Assembly: GCA_025201705.1 (NCBI GenBank)
Contig: MU616575.1
Location: forward strand, 52,735 to 116,734
DNA from: Dissophora ornata
Taxonomy: Eukaryota > Mortierellomycota > Mortierellomycetes > Mortierellales > Mortierellaceae
Direction of reading: 5' to 3'
DNA length: 64,000 nt
Shown piece after piece: positions 53,301-64,000 of the stretch. Positions within the stretch are counted from its first letter, which is position 1; each line of letters opens with the position of its first letter. Position numbers and translations under genes: made by a program. The notes beneath the pieces were generated by a model, which saw only the letters and a program-made list of their open reading frames with translations, was not told the origin of the DNA and made no database searches.

Positions 53301-54849
53301 CATGTGGGATACTTGGGGCCTAGTCCATCCTCTCGAATACCTGACAATCGCCCTTATCGTAGTTGCGATGGCTGGATTTGGATTTGTCGAAGGCATCTTC
53401 CTGGGCATCTTGCTGGCCTGTGTGTTCTTTGTTGTGACAAACTCTCGCAAAGAAGGCGTTCGGTACTCTTGCACAGGTGAGAGTGCCAAGAGCACGGTTC
53501 GACGAGTTTACAGGCAGCAAAAGTTTTTGCGCCAGGTCGGCCGCCAGATCTACATTTTCAAGTTGCAAGGCGATATGTTCTTTGGTACGATCAATAAGGT
53601 GGAGAAGGAAATCCAGGATGTCTTTTCTCGCCGGCGATGGGAGGTCAACCCAATTCAGTTTTTAGTACTGGATTTTTCCCTGGTGCGTAATGTTGATTTC
53701 TCGGCGGCAGAAGGATTTGGACGAATCCGCAGGGCGGTGCATGCGAAAGGCGTCTGCTTAGTGCTGTCCGGATTGGATGAGGAAGGTGAAGTTGGCAAGG
53801 CTCTCCAAATGGTCGGTGTTTGGGGCGCAGGCGCTGGAGCAGGTCTTGGCGAAGGTCATGGTCATGGAGCCAACTTTTCTCTCGATGGATTCGACACGCA
53901 GAGCTTCCCTGGGCTGAGTGAAGCTCTCGAGTACTGCGAGAACTGTCTCTTGGAGAGCTATTACAGAACGAGGGAGACGACGCTAGAATTGGCTAAGCGC
54001 AAGAGATTGATGGAGATCGCCAACCAGGATGAGAGTTCGGTGCTCTCTCCGGATTCAGAGACCACTCGCTTCTTTGCAGAACATATGCAGCACTCGCCCA
54101 GAAAAAGCCAGATCTTTGAAGCTGCCCAAGAGACCCTCCATGGTAAGTACTAACACCCTTACTTGATGTTGCTCTCCATGCATTCTCAACTGATGTGTTG
54201 AACCGCAGACTGACAACACCAAACGTTTGTATTTGGTTCGACAGCAAAGGGGCGGCCATACCCCCAACCAATCAATCTCCAGCAACCAGTACCAACGCTT
54301 TTGGCGGCATTCCACGATACTCGTGAGAACCCGACTGATTTCTTTCTGCGATTGAGCATGTACTTTGAACGGAGAACGGTGCTAGCGGAAACCGTTCTTT
54401 GGCGCCAGGGCGGTTCACCGATAGATGGCATCTACTTGGTCGAGGATGGAACTCTCCGAAGCACTCAAGAGTTCCAGGACAGTGGGCTAGTGCGAAGGAG
54501 TGTCGAGGTCATTCTACCTGGCACCATATCGGGCGAGATTGGGCTGTTTACAGGAAACGATCGGTCCTCGACTGTGGTATCCGAGACCGACAGCATCCTC
54601 TGGGGTTTGAATCAGGAGCGATTCCAGAAGATGGTCAAGGAGGATCCTGCCCTTGCAGTTGAGTTCATGAGGGTGGCGATGAGCTACTCTGCTGGTATGT
54701 GACGGAGGAGATGCATTGGGATAACAGCTGTTCGATATGATAGCTATTATTTGATATGATGCCAATGATTACTGACTCTGTTACTATTGTTATTCTTTTC
54801 GATAGAGCGACTCAACACCATGGCGGCATACGCGTTCAACCTAAGCTAG
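50328..54849 (+). CDS. SulP-family transporter fused to STAS and cyclic-nucleotide-binding-like domains (Vsb1/YGR125W type)
   Basis: Nine exons: 50328-51029, 51140-51539, 51758-51932, 52105-52231, 52361-52751, 52836-53036, 53114-54142, 54245-54694, 54806-54849; 1,172 residues. A Ser-rich N terminus of ~340 residues precedes the SulP membrane core ([80 protein letters not shown]). The STAS domain is at about 800-940 ([37 protein letters not shown]) with a Gly/His-rich loop ([13 protein letters not shown]). A CAP-ED/cNMP-like domain is at about 1020-1160 ([34 protein letters not shown]). Yeast YGR125W (Vsb1) has the same order and acts at the vacuole in basic amino-acid storage; the substrate here is inferred at best. 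Confidence 0.9.
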
Positions 54850-55110
54850 TTATGGCGCTGTACATATTTTTTAACGATTATAATGACAATGACAACAGGC
54901 AATGCTCGATATCACGGCACATGCAATACATAGAAACACGAATACACCAATATGATGAGTTAGCGCCACCAACTTCCTTGTTGCTCGTCACAGAGACGTG
55001 CACACGCTACATAAAAAATCTTTTTTTTTTGCACAGCCACACAATCAAAAGTGCCATGTCGCTGTTTATGTTTTGTTCTCCTTTCAATCAGATTGATCCC
55101 TCACACCGGC
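54850..55110. promoter_or_regulatory. Short spacer before the methyltransferase-like gene
   Basis: About 260 nt between same-strand genes. No feature beyond a T run at about 55020-55030 and a CT-poor leader. Confidence 0.35.
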
Positions 55111-56725
55111 ATGAGTGAATTGACACCCATGGACAAGGCCAAAGATGCCTTCCTCGGACTCTTGGCCACGCTCGAGAGCGACGAACTCCTGTCTTTCGAG
55201 ACCTTTGTTGGCGCTGCCATGGGTACCACACCTGCCGATCTCTATACACATGCTTATGGGGTGATTCACCTCATTCCCCTTGCAGGTCAAAGAGACTGAC
55301 CACTTGTCTTGTCTGTTGTTCAACTTTCTCAGAAGAGCGTCTGCAGATGCTCAACAAAGAGTATGAGGAGGGACAGGATCACCATGAGCACCACGCCGGA
55401 TGTAGCCATGACTCCAGCAACGATAGACAGACCGAGGGTCATGTTGCCCGTTCCACAGGATCCAAGATCTTTAGACTCAACAAGATCATTGAGGATCTGA
55501 GAGAACGCTTGCCGGTGAACGCCGAGGCGCCCAGTGAGGACATCACTATCCCCAACTCGGACGAGGTACACTTTGCTGAACACAGCCTTGTCTGCGATGC
55601 TCTCTCTCTCCAAAATCAAGACTTTGTTTGATAACAATTGCCCTAACCGCCACGCTCTCCATCCCTCCTTGGTGCTCGCAGTTCGAAGGGTACACAAAGG
55701 ACAATGTTGTACATGTAGATGGATTCCTCTACACGGAGGATGATGTGGATGAGCTCTGCGACAATGGACAGCTTTCACGCAACTACTGCCAAAAGTGTGG
55801 ATCCAAGGACACGAAGCCTTTGAACTTCATCTCGCATTCCGCCTCTGTAGTACAACTCCAGTTCCTTTTCCAAGTGCTGCTAAGGGATAGGACCAAAAAC
55901 AGGGTCGTCCTGGATGTTGGTTCAAGATTAGGCGCCGTCCTCTATGCTGTATGTCTCCCACGGCGTGCCGTATCTCTCTTTCTCTCTTTGTTTGCATTAT
56001 GGTATCGGGTCCATGGCCTTGTAACTAACACTCCAATTTATTTGACCTGCTGTGTAGGGCCATTTGTTTACAGATGCAAAGAAGCTGATTGGAGTCGAGA
56101 TGAACGATTACTTTTGCAAACTGCAGACGGAAATTGTCCGGAAACATCGTCTCCAAGACAGGATCGAGGTAAAGAAGCGCGGCGGATCGCAATATCAAGC
56201 ACAGTGGCGGAAGACCGAGTCCAGGGACATGCAGATTGACAGCATATCTATCATCTCTCGTTTTGTGACTAGATCATTCATGACAACTTGCTGAACCGTG
56301 CATCGTTGCTGCAAGGAGCCGATATCGTTATTATGAACAACGTATTCCAGTTCTTTTGTCCAGTCGAGGTTCAGCGACAACTTTGGGAATTCCTTTACAC
56401 AAACCTTCGTCAGCGGAAGGGCACCATTTTGGTCACGATCCCGTCGCTCCAAGAGCAGCTTAAGGATGCAGGATTTGAGTTGCCCTCCAAAAAGCCAAAG
56501 AGCAAGAAGAAAAAGGTGCCCGCCAAACCACCGGGAGTTGTTGCTGCTGCTGCATCTGCACAGAGTAAGGACGCATCGTCAGATGAAGTTACGTCGTCGG
56601 TCGGGAACTGGTCCAGCTGGCTGCGTGAGATTGAGATCAATGTCACAGGCGAAGAGTTTGTGGAGGATATCATGGAAGATGAATTAGAGGAGCTCAAGCT
56701 GATCCATGTATACGAGGTTATTTAA
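55111..56725 (+). CDS. Methyltransferase-like protein with a Cys-x2-Cys segment, function unknown
   Basis: Five exons: 55111-55285, 55333-55565, 55682-55948, 56058-56168, 56273-56725; 412 residues, phases closing. The centre carries DNGQLSRNYCQKCGSKDTKP (CxxC, zinc-type), then a Rossmann-like motif I VVLDVGSRLGAVLYAGHLFT, motif II-like KKLIGVEMNDYFCKLQTEIV, DIVIMNNVFQFF (motif IV-like) and GTILVTIPSL. This order fits an S-adenosylmethionine-dependent methyltransferase, although DVGSRLG deviates from the usual DxGxGxG. The C terminus has a Lys-rich KKPKSKKKK stretch and an acidic end. Exon 1 ends at a GTCAAA donor, weak in sequence but required by phase (LAEERLQ). The substrate is not identifiable. 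I do not recognise a named family. Confidence 0.75.
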
Positions 56726-56913
56726 AGCCTTTCAGAGCACAGCACCCAAATACACTTCGCATCATTGTCACTGCTATTATATGTTGCTGTTTCTTTCCGC
56801 ATTTATTGTGCTGTACAATGTGCTGCTATTCATCCACATCTTCGCTCGTCTGCTCAGTTGTGGAGGGCCATGAAAGTAGTGGATAATCGCGATCTACCTG
56901 CTTCGTTCACATC

Positions 56914-59450
56914 TCAAGGTGCGGTAGCTGATCGATCCAAAGAACCATCTTTAGGCGTGCCTTGGGCCGATATCGTCGGACGTATCGCGGCAATTGGGAC
57001 CTGTCCATCCTTTTCGCTATATTCAGTCTTGTCTCCCATCGGGGTAGCCATCACTGCCCTTTGTCCATTCCCGGATGATGAAGTCGCTAGCTGGTCTGAT
57101 CCTCCATCCTGCGGCACAATGAGAACCTCCTGTAGCGGAGAGCGCGGGGTTTGATTAATATTCGTCGTTGAGCGTTCAGGACGTCGCCCTCCCAGCCTCC
57201 CAAAGATACTGTTGGTGAACGGACTGCCACGACTGTTGCTGTCACTTGTGCTGTTACCGCTTTCCTGATCAAAGACTGCGACGGGTGTTGTGGGTGTTGT
57301 GAGATGACTGCTGGACGCAGTTCTTGCCCTGACTATCTGGCGAATTGCATCAAAAGGCACTGCACGCAGGCCCATAGGGCCAGGATCCAAATCATCCTTG
57401 TCCTCCTCAATAAGGCTCACTCTGTCGTCATCCGTGTGCAGTTCGAGCGTGCTATTTGAATTTTTGAGCACGTCCGGGAGGGTCGCAGACTTTGAAGTCT
57501 GAAGAAGGACAACACCCGCACAGATGACGAAAAATCCCATCACGACCGTCATAATCGAAGCAGGGCTGGCAGAGAAACCCTGATAAAGAATTACAGAGGC
57601 GGCCAACGAGGCACTGGTGAAAAAGACATAGTAGACAGGAGTGACCATGGCGGTATTGAAGAGGTTTAGGGCCTTGTTCAGGTAGTTGATCTCCGTGATA
57701 AGGGTGCAGATTACGAAGACCAAGGTGACGTAGATGAACCAGTGGTTGAACTGTGGCGTTCCTGTAGTGATGTTGAGAACAATAGCCGCTCCGAGTCCCT
57801 GAGTTGCTACGACTGAAAGTGATCCGATGAGGGAGCAGATCGTGATGTAAACCAGCAGATGCTTCTTGCCGTACTTTGGCGCGATCTTCCACACGATAAC
57901 CAAACTCGTCACGATGACCAGACACATGTAGACGAGAAAACCTATCGAGTGAACAACACAGCCGTGCGCACGGGCAGCTTTCGATGAGTGTGTGGATATC
58001 CATATAAAAAAAGGGGGGGTCTTTATCCTTGAGCGTTCAGCCCCAACCATCATATCACCATACCTGGCTGCATCACAAAGTGCCTAAACTCGTCAATTTC
58101 AGTGACAGCAACCTGGGCTACAGGTTAGGTTGACGCGGAATAGAACGGGTGGTTAGTCATTAATCATGGCGCATTTGCAGCCATGTCGCTTTAAGCCGAT
58201 TTTGTTTGCTAACCTGGGGCATGGAGTACGATGATAACGGCGCCGACAATGCAGAGCATGCACCCGATCTTCCCGTGAAGATTGAGCTTCTCTTTCAAGA
58301 TCAACGATGACAGCACCGCGCTAGGTATAGCGTAGGAATCCGTGCATTAGAACGAGACAGCCTGCGTGGGGACATGAGCAATAGGAATTTTGCGGCTTCC
58401 CTCTCATAGGATAACATATACATATTCTCTCTCTTTTTCAACCATACCAGACGACTACGCTCAGTGCTCCGAGAGGAGTGACAACAAGCGCCGGCGCAAA
58501 CGAGTAGGCTACGAAATTACAAGTCTCTCCGATAATCACTATTACAATCGGGTGCGAGAGATGTTGTTTCGTCCTGTCAGTGATCATATGTTGTCAAGGT
58601 GGAATGACCATTTCGAATCAGGAGAATCGCCAGCGCCGCGCCTTCGATGATAGATTGGCTAGAGGGTTCAACTTACTCATACTCATCCCTGTCCACCAAA
58701 GGGCTGATTTCAGATAGGCATGTCCCTCACCAGCGACAGCATTACTCCGCAAGAGGCCCTTCTTCTTCAGCACGAAGGACGAGCCGATGAAAATACCTAT
58801 GCAGTAATAAAAAAAATACAATAGATCGTATCATTCAGGAGACAATCATTGGAAAATAATGAAAGATGTGTGGGCAGGGATCGAGTGGTTTGGTCAACAT
58901 TGGGATTCGCTTCTTGGCTTGGCTTATATCAAAAAAAATATTTCATCCCTGAAACGCGCCATGCCATAGCTCGCGTCCAAAAGGAGAGACAAATAGACAA
59001 TGATTCCATTCTATCCAGGCATTGACGGCCAATGTTAAGAAAAACCAGGAGGAGTGTATGTCGAGATCCGACGATTAAAGAATTCTCGGTCAGGGCCGAT
59101 GTTGCCTTATTCCGCCTGTCGTGAAGTTGCCTGCCTCTGCGGCACAGGGCGGAAGCGCCAGCGTTTTCAGAGTGGAATGAGCGTAACTGGTCGCTCCCAT
59201 ACGTTTACGAGTTGGCGAGGGTGATCGTTGTTGATCCGTGGGGTAAAAGAGTAGAGACAGACAGACAGAGTGGGAGGCGAACATGGGTTTGCTGTGCAGG
59301 CATATGTGTATGTGTTTGGCAGGTTAGAAGAAGAGGGCTAGAAAGCCGGTCCACCTTACCACTCGAGACAGCAAGGGCCATGCCAATGAACTTGAAATAC
59401 GCGGGTGGGGGATTAACACTACCGCCATTGGGGCTTGGCGAGTCAGCCAT
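56914..59450 (-). CDS. NIPA-type (DUF803) magnesium transporter
   Basis: Six exons on the minus strand: 59450-59360, 58796-58677, 58538-58448, 58320-58214, 58117-58064, 57941-56914; 496 residues with phases closing. NIPA hallmarks are [70 protein letters not shown] and the later [13 protein letters not shown] and [20 protein letters not shown] segments; about nine membrane helices are expected. Members of this family transport Mg2+ and related cations at endosomes or plasma membrane (family knowledge). The last ~170 residues are a soluble Ser/Thr-rich tail, longer than in animal NIPA proteins. Exon 3 to 4 joins through a TGC Cys codon; an alternative edge there cannot be excluded. Intron 1 is 563 nt, the second longest here. 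Confidence 0.88.
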
Positions 59451-59703
59451 AGTGCGATGTAAAGTGCTGCTTGTGCGTGAGGGCGGGAGTGCAAGTGTGG
59501 ATGTGGATGTGAATTATGGTATACGATGCAGTAGAGTGAGAGAATGTCTATGGCAGAGTGAGCTGCAAAAGTGATAGTTGGCAGGTGTAAGCTATTAAGC
59601 AGATGGACCCGCCTGTATTCGCTGAGTGGAAGGGCAGAGACAAAGGAAAGACAAGACAGAGAAAATGTTAATGCGAATGAAAAGGGAGTGGGAGAGAGAA
59701 AAG

Positions 59704-59749
<46 letters not shown>

Positions 59750-60235
59750 ATAATGTTGGGACGAAAACGAATACATCACAAAAGGCGACTCATCGTCATA
59801 CTACTCAAGAGGCACGGAGCAAATCTACAAAGGCCCAAAAGAAAGAAGGGTGAAAGCGTCGGGCAGCGCCAACAATGTGCGTGTCCTGCATCTTCTGCAT
59901 CCTCGGTGTGCTAAAAATACCCGATGCACCTTTCTAGGAACAAATCGCCGTGGTTGCACCGCCCTCTCCCCGGGACAGGAGAGGTCGCAACACGCCATCA
60001 CAGCTCATCTTACGAGTTCTGTTTCTCAGCTTGTGGTGTTGATGGACAGCGAATGCCACAAAGGCCCAACTGCCACGAACGTTGGTCGGCAAGCAGGGGC
60101 CACTGACGATACGATGCGGTCATCCTGACGGGGATGCCTATTTCGATTAAAATTCATGGTGTGCCCATTCACAGAACCTTATTGGAGAACAAAAAATTCA
60201 TGCACTGCTCTGGCCCGCGCAGCGGGTTTATTGCT
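59451..60235. promoter_or_regulatory. Upstream region of the NIPA gene with GA microsatellite
   Basis: About 785 nt between the NIPA start and the aspartic protease stop, both minus strand. A (GA)n run lies at 59706-59748, within the likely CT-rich leader read on the minus strand. No gene is seen. Confidence 0.5.
59706..59748. repeat. GA dinucleotide microsatellite
   Basis: About 21 uninterrupted GA units. Confidence 0.95.
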
Positions 60236-63207
60236 CTACAGAATAGCAGCGATGATCGCGACAAAGACCCCCCCGGCGATCCTGTGCATCATACCATGGC
60301 CCTTTAGCAACCGAGGCGCATCACCCATCAGTCGAATTGGTCCAGAAAGACCATGGAAGTGAGTTTGGAAACCTGTAGGTACAGACGACGACTGTGGCTG
60401 TGCAAGTTCTGTGTCACTGCCACTGCCACTGCCACTGCCACTGCCACTGCCACTGCCGCCGTAGTCCTTGCCGCGGCCATGACCCTTCTTCACTGCATTA
60501 GCCTCACTCGTCGCAGCCACCCGCACTGGGCCGTGAGCCTCGGCACTGGCCACTTTGCCGCCATTGGCCAGGACATCAACCGACGAGTGGTTTGCAAGCG
60601 CAAAGCAGTTCTTGCCGCGACCAAAACCGATCCGACCAAAGTCTGGATCCCCTGGCTGCGCATTTTCGTTACCACGCTCAAAGTAAACGACCTTGCCGGC
60701 AAAGAGCGTCTCTCCAAGAATAGTGCCCACACTTCCAGGCATCACAGCGCCTCCACTGGCACCCTCTGCCTCAATGGCATCAGGAGATGTACTTGATGCA
60801 AATCCTATTGAGTAAATGAAAATGAGCAACTCGTAGCGAGTACCGAAACGTTACCCGCAGAAAAGCAAACGAGAGGGAGAGAAGGGGGGGGGAAAGACCC
60901 ACTCACCGTGCCACCAAAAGTCGACATAGCCGTCTGGCGCTTGACCAAAGGGGACGGGCTTGATCCTCAGAAAGCTGGAAGTGTAGATAGGGATTGAAAC
61001 CCCAGACATGACGACCTCGACGGCTCGAGCAGCTGTGGAAACTTGAAAACTAGAGCGAGGCAAGCGAAGCACGGCATTTCGGAACCAAAAGCTGTTGATG
61101 TCCTGGTCGGGGATCAGACCAGACCAGCGCACCACGGACGACTGAGCCAGGGACCGGATCAGGAACTGGAGGTTATAATGACTCATCAAAATATTGGTTG
61201 TGCCACTGTCGACAATCGCCTTTGGCAGGTTCAGATTCTGCATCCCTTCAACAGGTTCTCCCATCACCTTGAACCCATCCAGTCGGACCTGATACCAATC
61301 CTTCTTAACCAATGGCACGAACTGCATCGGCTCTGCCAGATGTGCGGTAGAGTAACCCCCCAAAAACATATTGCCAGATTTTGTTGTATTGGAGGTCCTG
61401 CCGCAGAGCTGGAGCGCAAACCCGTTCGGGATTCTCATTGATGCCGAGAGTGTGTCGAACAGTGTTGACTTTCGGTCGACACTTAGGGTGCGGTACCCGA
61501 GGCCCCAGATACCATGTTGCGCGCCACATTCCGGGCTAAAAAACTCGTTGTTCTCCGTGATGGCTGCGAATTCGACATTGGTCTCCTTTTCCATGACCCC
61601 ACCTGCCTTAAAAACCTCATTTGTGCCGTCTGCTGATGCGCTTAGTGAGGGCGAAGATGCTGCCGCTGATTGGCCCAACAGGTTTTTGGGGTCGACTTTA
61701 GCCATCTCCAGAGTCATCAAATCGGACGTCATGACTCCACTCCACCCGACGGAATGCGACTTGATCCCGTAGCTGACACGCACAGTTTGACCATTTTCGC
61801 GTGATGATGTCGAGAGAGGGTATAGATTTTCAGTTGGGGCGGCTGCAAGTTGCCGTTCTGCTCGGTTAGCGCTGTTGATACGGCCCAAGTTTGTAAAGAC
61901 TGCCAGAAACGGCTTTGTGCCTGGCGTTTGTACTGGCGCGCTGTAGGAATTGACGTTTGCCATTGATTGTGTGGGGCTGGCACTTGTCGTGCTTCCACGC
62001 AGTGCAGAAACAACACTAGGTGATCGGATCGCGACGAGGGAAGAATGCATCATTTCCAACCGATTTTTTATATCTGGGAAGATAGCTTTGATATTGTCGT
62101 TGAAAGACAGTGCGGGTGCCATTGTTGAAGTGTGGGAAAGTAGAGTTGATAGTACGGTTGACGCTGTCCGTGATATTAATAATGAGGTTAATGGTGTGGC
62201 TGATGATGAAGTTGGCGACGAGGTTGACAGTGAGGTCATGGCAACGCTGGTTGTTGCCTGTGACACTGTCAAAGTTGCACTGGGAGCAATCGAACTAGAG
62301 GTAGTCAGACTGGATCCAGTTGAGGACGTCCAGGATAATGAAGTTGTTGAATACGTTTCCATTGCTGTGCGTACCAATGACTCTGGCTTAAATGTATATG
62401 CTGGCGTCAGAATATCACTAGGGCTGTCAGTCGGTATTCTTTTCGCATCTTGCTTGAAGAGGTGTAATGGCTCCGGTTCGGATGGTCTCGATGCGTGAAG
62501 ATTTGAACTGTCCAGCAGCTCAGGATCTGCATCGATGGGTATCTCTTCCTCCTCGCTCAGTCGATAATTGTCCTTTCGAGGTATGGTGCAGTCGCGACAT
62601 GCGCTTGAAGCAACAGCGAAATGAGCACTTCCGGTATCAATAATGACATTGAACTAGTACAACCGCCATAGAGTGAAGGAAATAATGGTTAACACTTTCT
62701 GCGTTGGTTAGGTCCATGCAATTGCCAGGACCGTCTGGAAACAAGGCGCCCTACCTCCAGTCCTGCAATCTTAACCTTCGTGGTATAATCGCAGTTGGGG
62801 TCGCCTTCTAGGTCCAATTGAATAACGCCATAGTCACTCGCAGTCACCACAAGCCCATTGCCTAGATGATGGCTGGGCTTTGTTTTCGCGTTGGTTCCAG
62901 GGCTGCTGCTGCCCACAGTCGTGACGGGCGTGTGATTGTTGTCCGGCATGGACTCTTGATGTTCCTGAGGTTTATGCAGGAATGACTCAATAGCATCCAC
63001 AACAGGCGTCCAAAGGGCCGGTGCTCCGAAGCACACTGGAACAGGCGATTGAGACGAATATGAAAGAGGAGCGAAAGTCGATGGGCCGAGTGTGAGGATA
63101 ATACATAGAACTGTTGAAACCCGGAGCCGTGGCACATTCGTAGATTGATTCCATTGTCTTATTGTCGCGTAACGGGAGGCTGAGGTAGGTTCTTTATATG
63201 GGAGCAT
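60236..63207 (-). CDS. Yapsin-like aspartic protease with a very large N-lobe insertion, likely surface-anchored
   Basis: Three exons on the minus strand, 63207-62755, 62653-60907 and 60804-60236, 922 residues from the Met at 63207; an in-frame Met at 63321 would add 38. Residues about 27-45 (VSTVLCIILTLGPSTFAPL) act as signal peptide or anchor. Pepsin-family catalytic motifs: FNVIIDTGSAHFAVASSACR (first Asp about 157) and KAIVDSGTTNILMS (second Asp about 631). Between them are a Ser/Thr-rich block (about 215-285) and ECGAQHGIWGLGYRTLS, LCGRTSNTTKSGNMFLGGYS. The spacing of about 470 residues is more than twice that of pepsin. The last exon carries a GSGSGSGSGS tract and ends in a hydrophobic segment (IAGGVFVAIIAAIL) that fits a GPI signal. 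Both active-site motifs are intact, so it is probably an active surface protease. Confidence 0.9.
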
Positions 63208-64000
63208 GTTCAGATTTTCCAGAGGGTATATTGACGATGTGCGTGCAAAAAAACGCTGAAGGCGATCAAGGAAGTCGGGAGATGTTGTAGAAAAATGCCT
63301 TCCAAGGGGATTTATAGTCACTATCCCGATACGGCTGCAGACAGATGCACGTCAAATGAGGTATCAGGTGCAGCCGTTGCGTGTTCTCACTAGCCTGATT
63401 ATATTGTGCATACGATTCCAGCCTAGACGGGACGGCAGATTCGGCGCTGTCCCAAGGATAGTCGTAATCGAAAGACTCTTCATGGTGTTGAGGCCAGATA
63501 CCTGGGCCTAACGATGCCGACCTGAGCACTTGGATTCACCCGCAAGGCGTTATCAAGGAGGGACAAGGGGGATGCCATCTAAGACTGAACAGCACTGACT
63601 AGATGCAGACGTTGCCCGAAAGAGATAAAACGTGAGCAGCTTTCGCCCCTGAATCAAAATTAAGGTTAATTGCCGTTTTGAATTTTTTTTTTAAATGCCA
63701 TTTTTTAATGTTAAGACTCATATTGCCTATTTTTTTTTCTTTCTTTCTTTCTTTGTTGTTTAGTGAACAGCGATGTCTATGTTGGCTGAAGGGGACTGGA
63801 CCAGCTGTGAGGACATGGTATATATAGGAGCGGAAATTGAAAGACAGGACACGCTGGAAAGAATGAGAAGGGATAATGGTATTACAATGAAGATCTGAAG
63901 TTGAAATGATGGTATTGGGGCACAGATTAATGAATTAAGGAGCGTCGAGCATGTCAATGATACAACAAAGGGGTGGGGGAGAGAGGAAGAATGCGGATGA
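63208..64000. promoter_or_regulatory. Upstream region of the aspartic protease, to the window end
   Basis: About 790 nt without a convincing gene. Contains an AT-rich segment (63650-63760), a TTTC microsatellite (about 63738-63755) and TATATATA at about 63819-63826. An in-frame Met at 63321 and a separate open frame at 63529-63266 overlap here; neither looks like conserved protein. Confidence 0.4.

Noticed and set aside
63266..63529. 87-codon minus-strand frame upstream of the aspartic protease
   Set aside because: Out of frame with the protease and without a splice pair that would join it; may be an upstream ORF at most.
63760..63957. Small hydrophobic minus-strand frame near the window end
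   Set aside because: Resembles a signal peptide by composition only; no leader, no Cys pattern and no conserved motif.
1..64000. tRNA, rRNA or other structured RNA genes
   Set aside because: I looked for B-box-like GGTTCGA and rRNA core strings by eye and found none in a suitable context; a tRNAscan-SE and Infernal run would be decisive.

Overview
The window is eukaryotic chromosomal DNA from a filamentous, early-diverging fungus. It carries fungal genes (CDC24 with a PB1 domain, an SSD1-type RNB protein, a GPI-type chitin deacetylase, a yapsin-like aspartic protease). Genes are split by short introns, mostly 50-200 nt, GT-AG with two good GC-AG candidates. Spacers are compact, leaders are pyrimidine-rich, and the coding sequence is full of Ser/Asn/Gln microsatellites. 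A Mortierella-like member of Mucoromycota fits this style best, but that placement is inference from gene content. No tRNA, rRNA, CRISPR array or virus was seen. Two runs of N are present (697-836 and 34482-34491).

Layout. 0-11.5 kb: 3' end of a WIPI/PROPPIN autophagy gene, a mucin-like single-pass membrane protein interrupted by an assembly gap, a HisC-like aminotransferase, the RNA polymerase III subunit C17, a Ser-rich orphan, an AP-1-type bZIP factor (all +), then dihydrofolate reductase (-). 12.2-15.9 kb: a gene-poor island of orphan and broken coding fragments plus a small zinc-knuckle gene. 16.1-32.8 kb: an LRR protein (-), then a + strand run of SSD1-like, membrane-anchored LigB/DODA dioxygenase, GNAT acetyltransferase, mitochondrial acyl-CoA synthetase and a second single-pass membrane protein. 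33-41 kb: mitochondrial carrier (-), small ORF (+), chitin deacetylase (+), VTC1-like DUF202 protein (+), YbaK-domain protein (-). 42-64 kb: CDC24 (+), epoxide hydrolase (-), SulP-STAS-cNMP transporter (+), methyltransferase-like protein (+), NIPA-type transporter (-), aspartic protease (-).

The genes do not form one pathway; this is ordinary mixed fungal gene order. One loose theme is the cell surface and polarity: SSD1, CDC24, chitin deacetylase, aspartic protease and two membrane proteins with repeat-rich or Cys-rich ectodomains. A second is mitochondrial or lipid metabolism: acyl-CoA synthetase and carrier.

Exon boundaries were set by hand from splice signals, reading phase and family conservation. 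For all multi-exon genes given with exon lists the phases close without leftover bases. I did not find a convincing new multi-gene system. The items most worth a second look are the 12-16 kb island, the N-terminal anchor on the dioxygenase, the 1.6-kb CDC24 intron, a near-perfect 23-bp hairpin near 41.84 kb, the large insertion in the aspartic protease, and the methyltransferase-like protein with a zinc-type CxxC segment.
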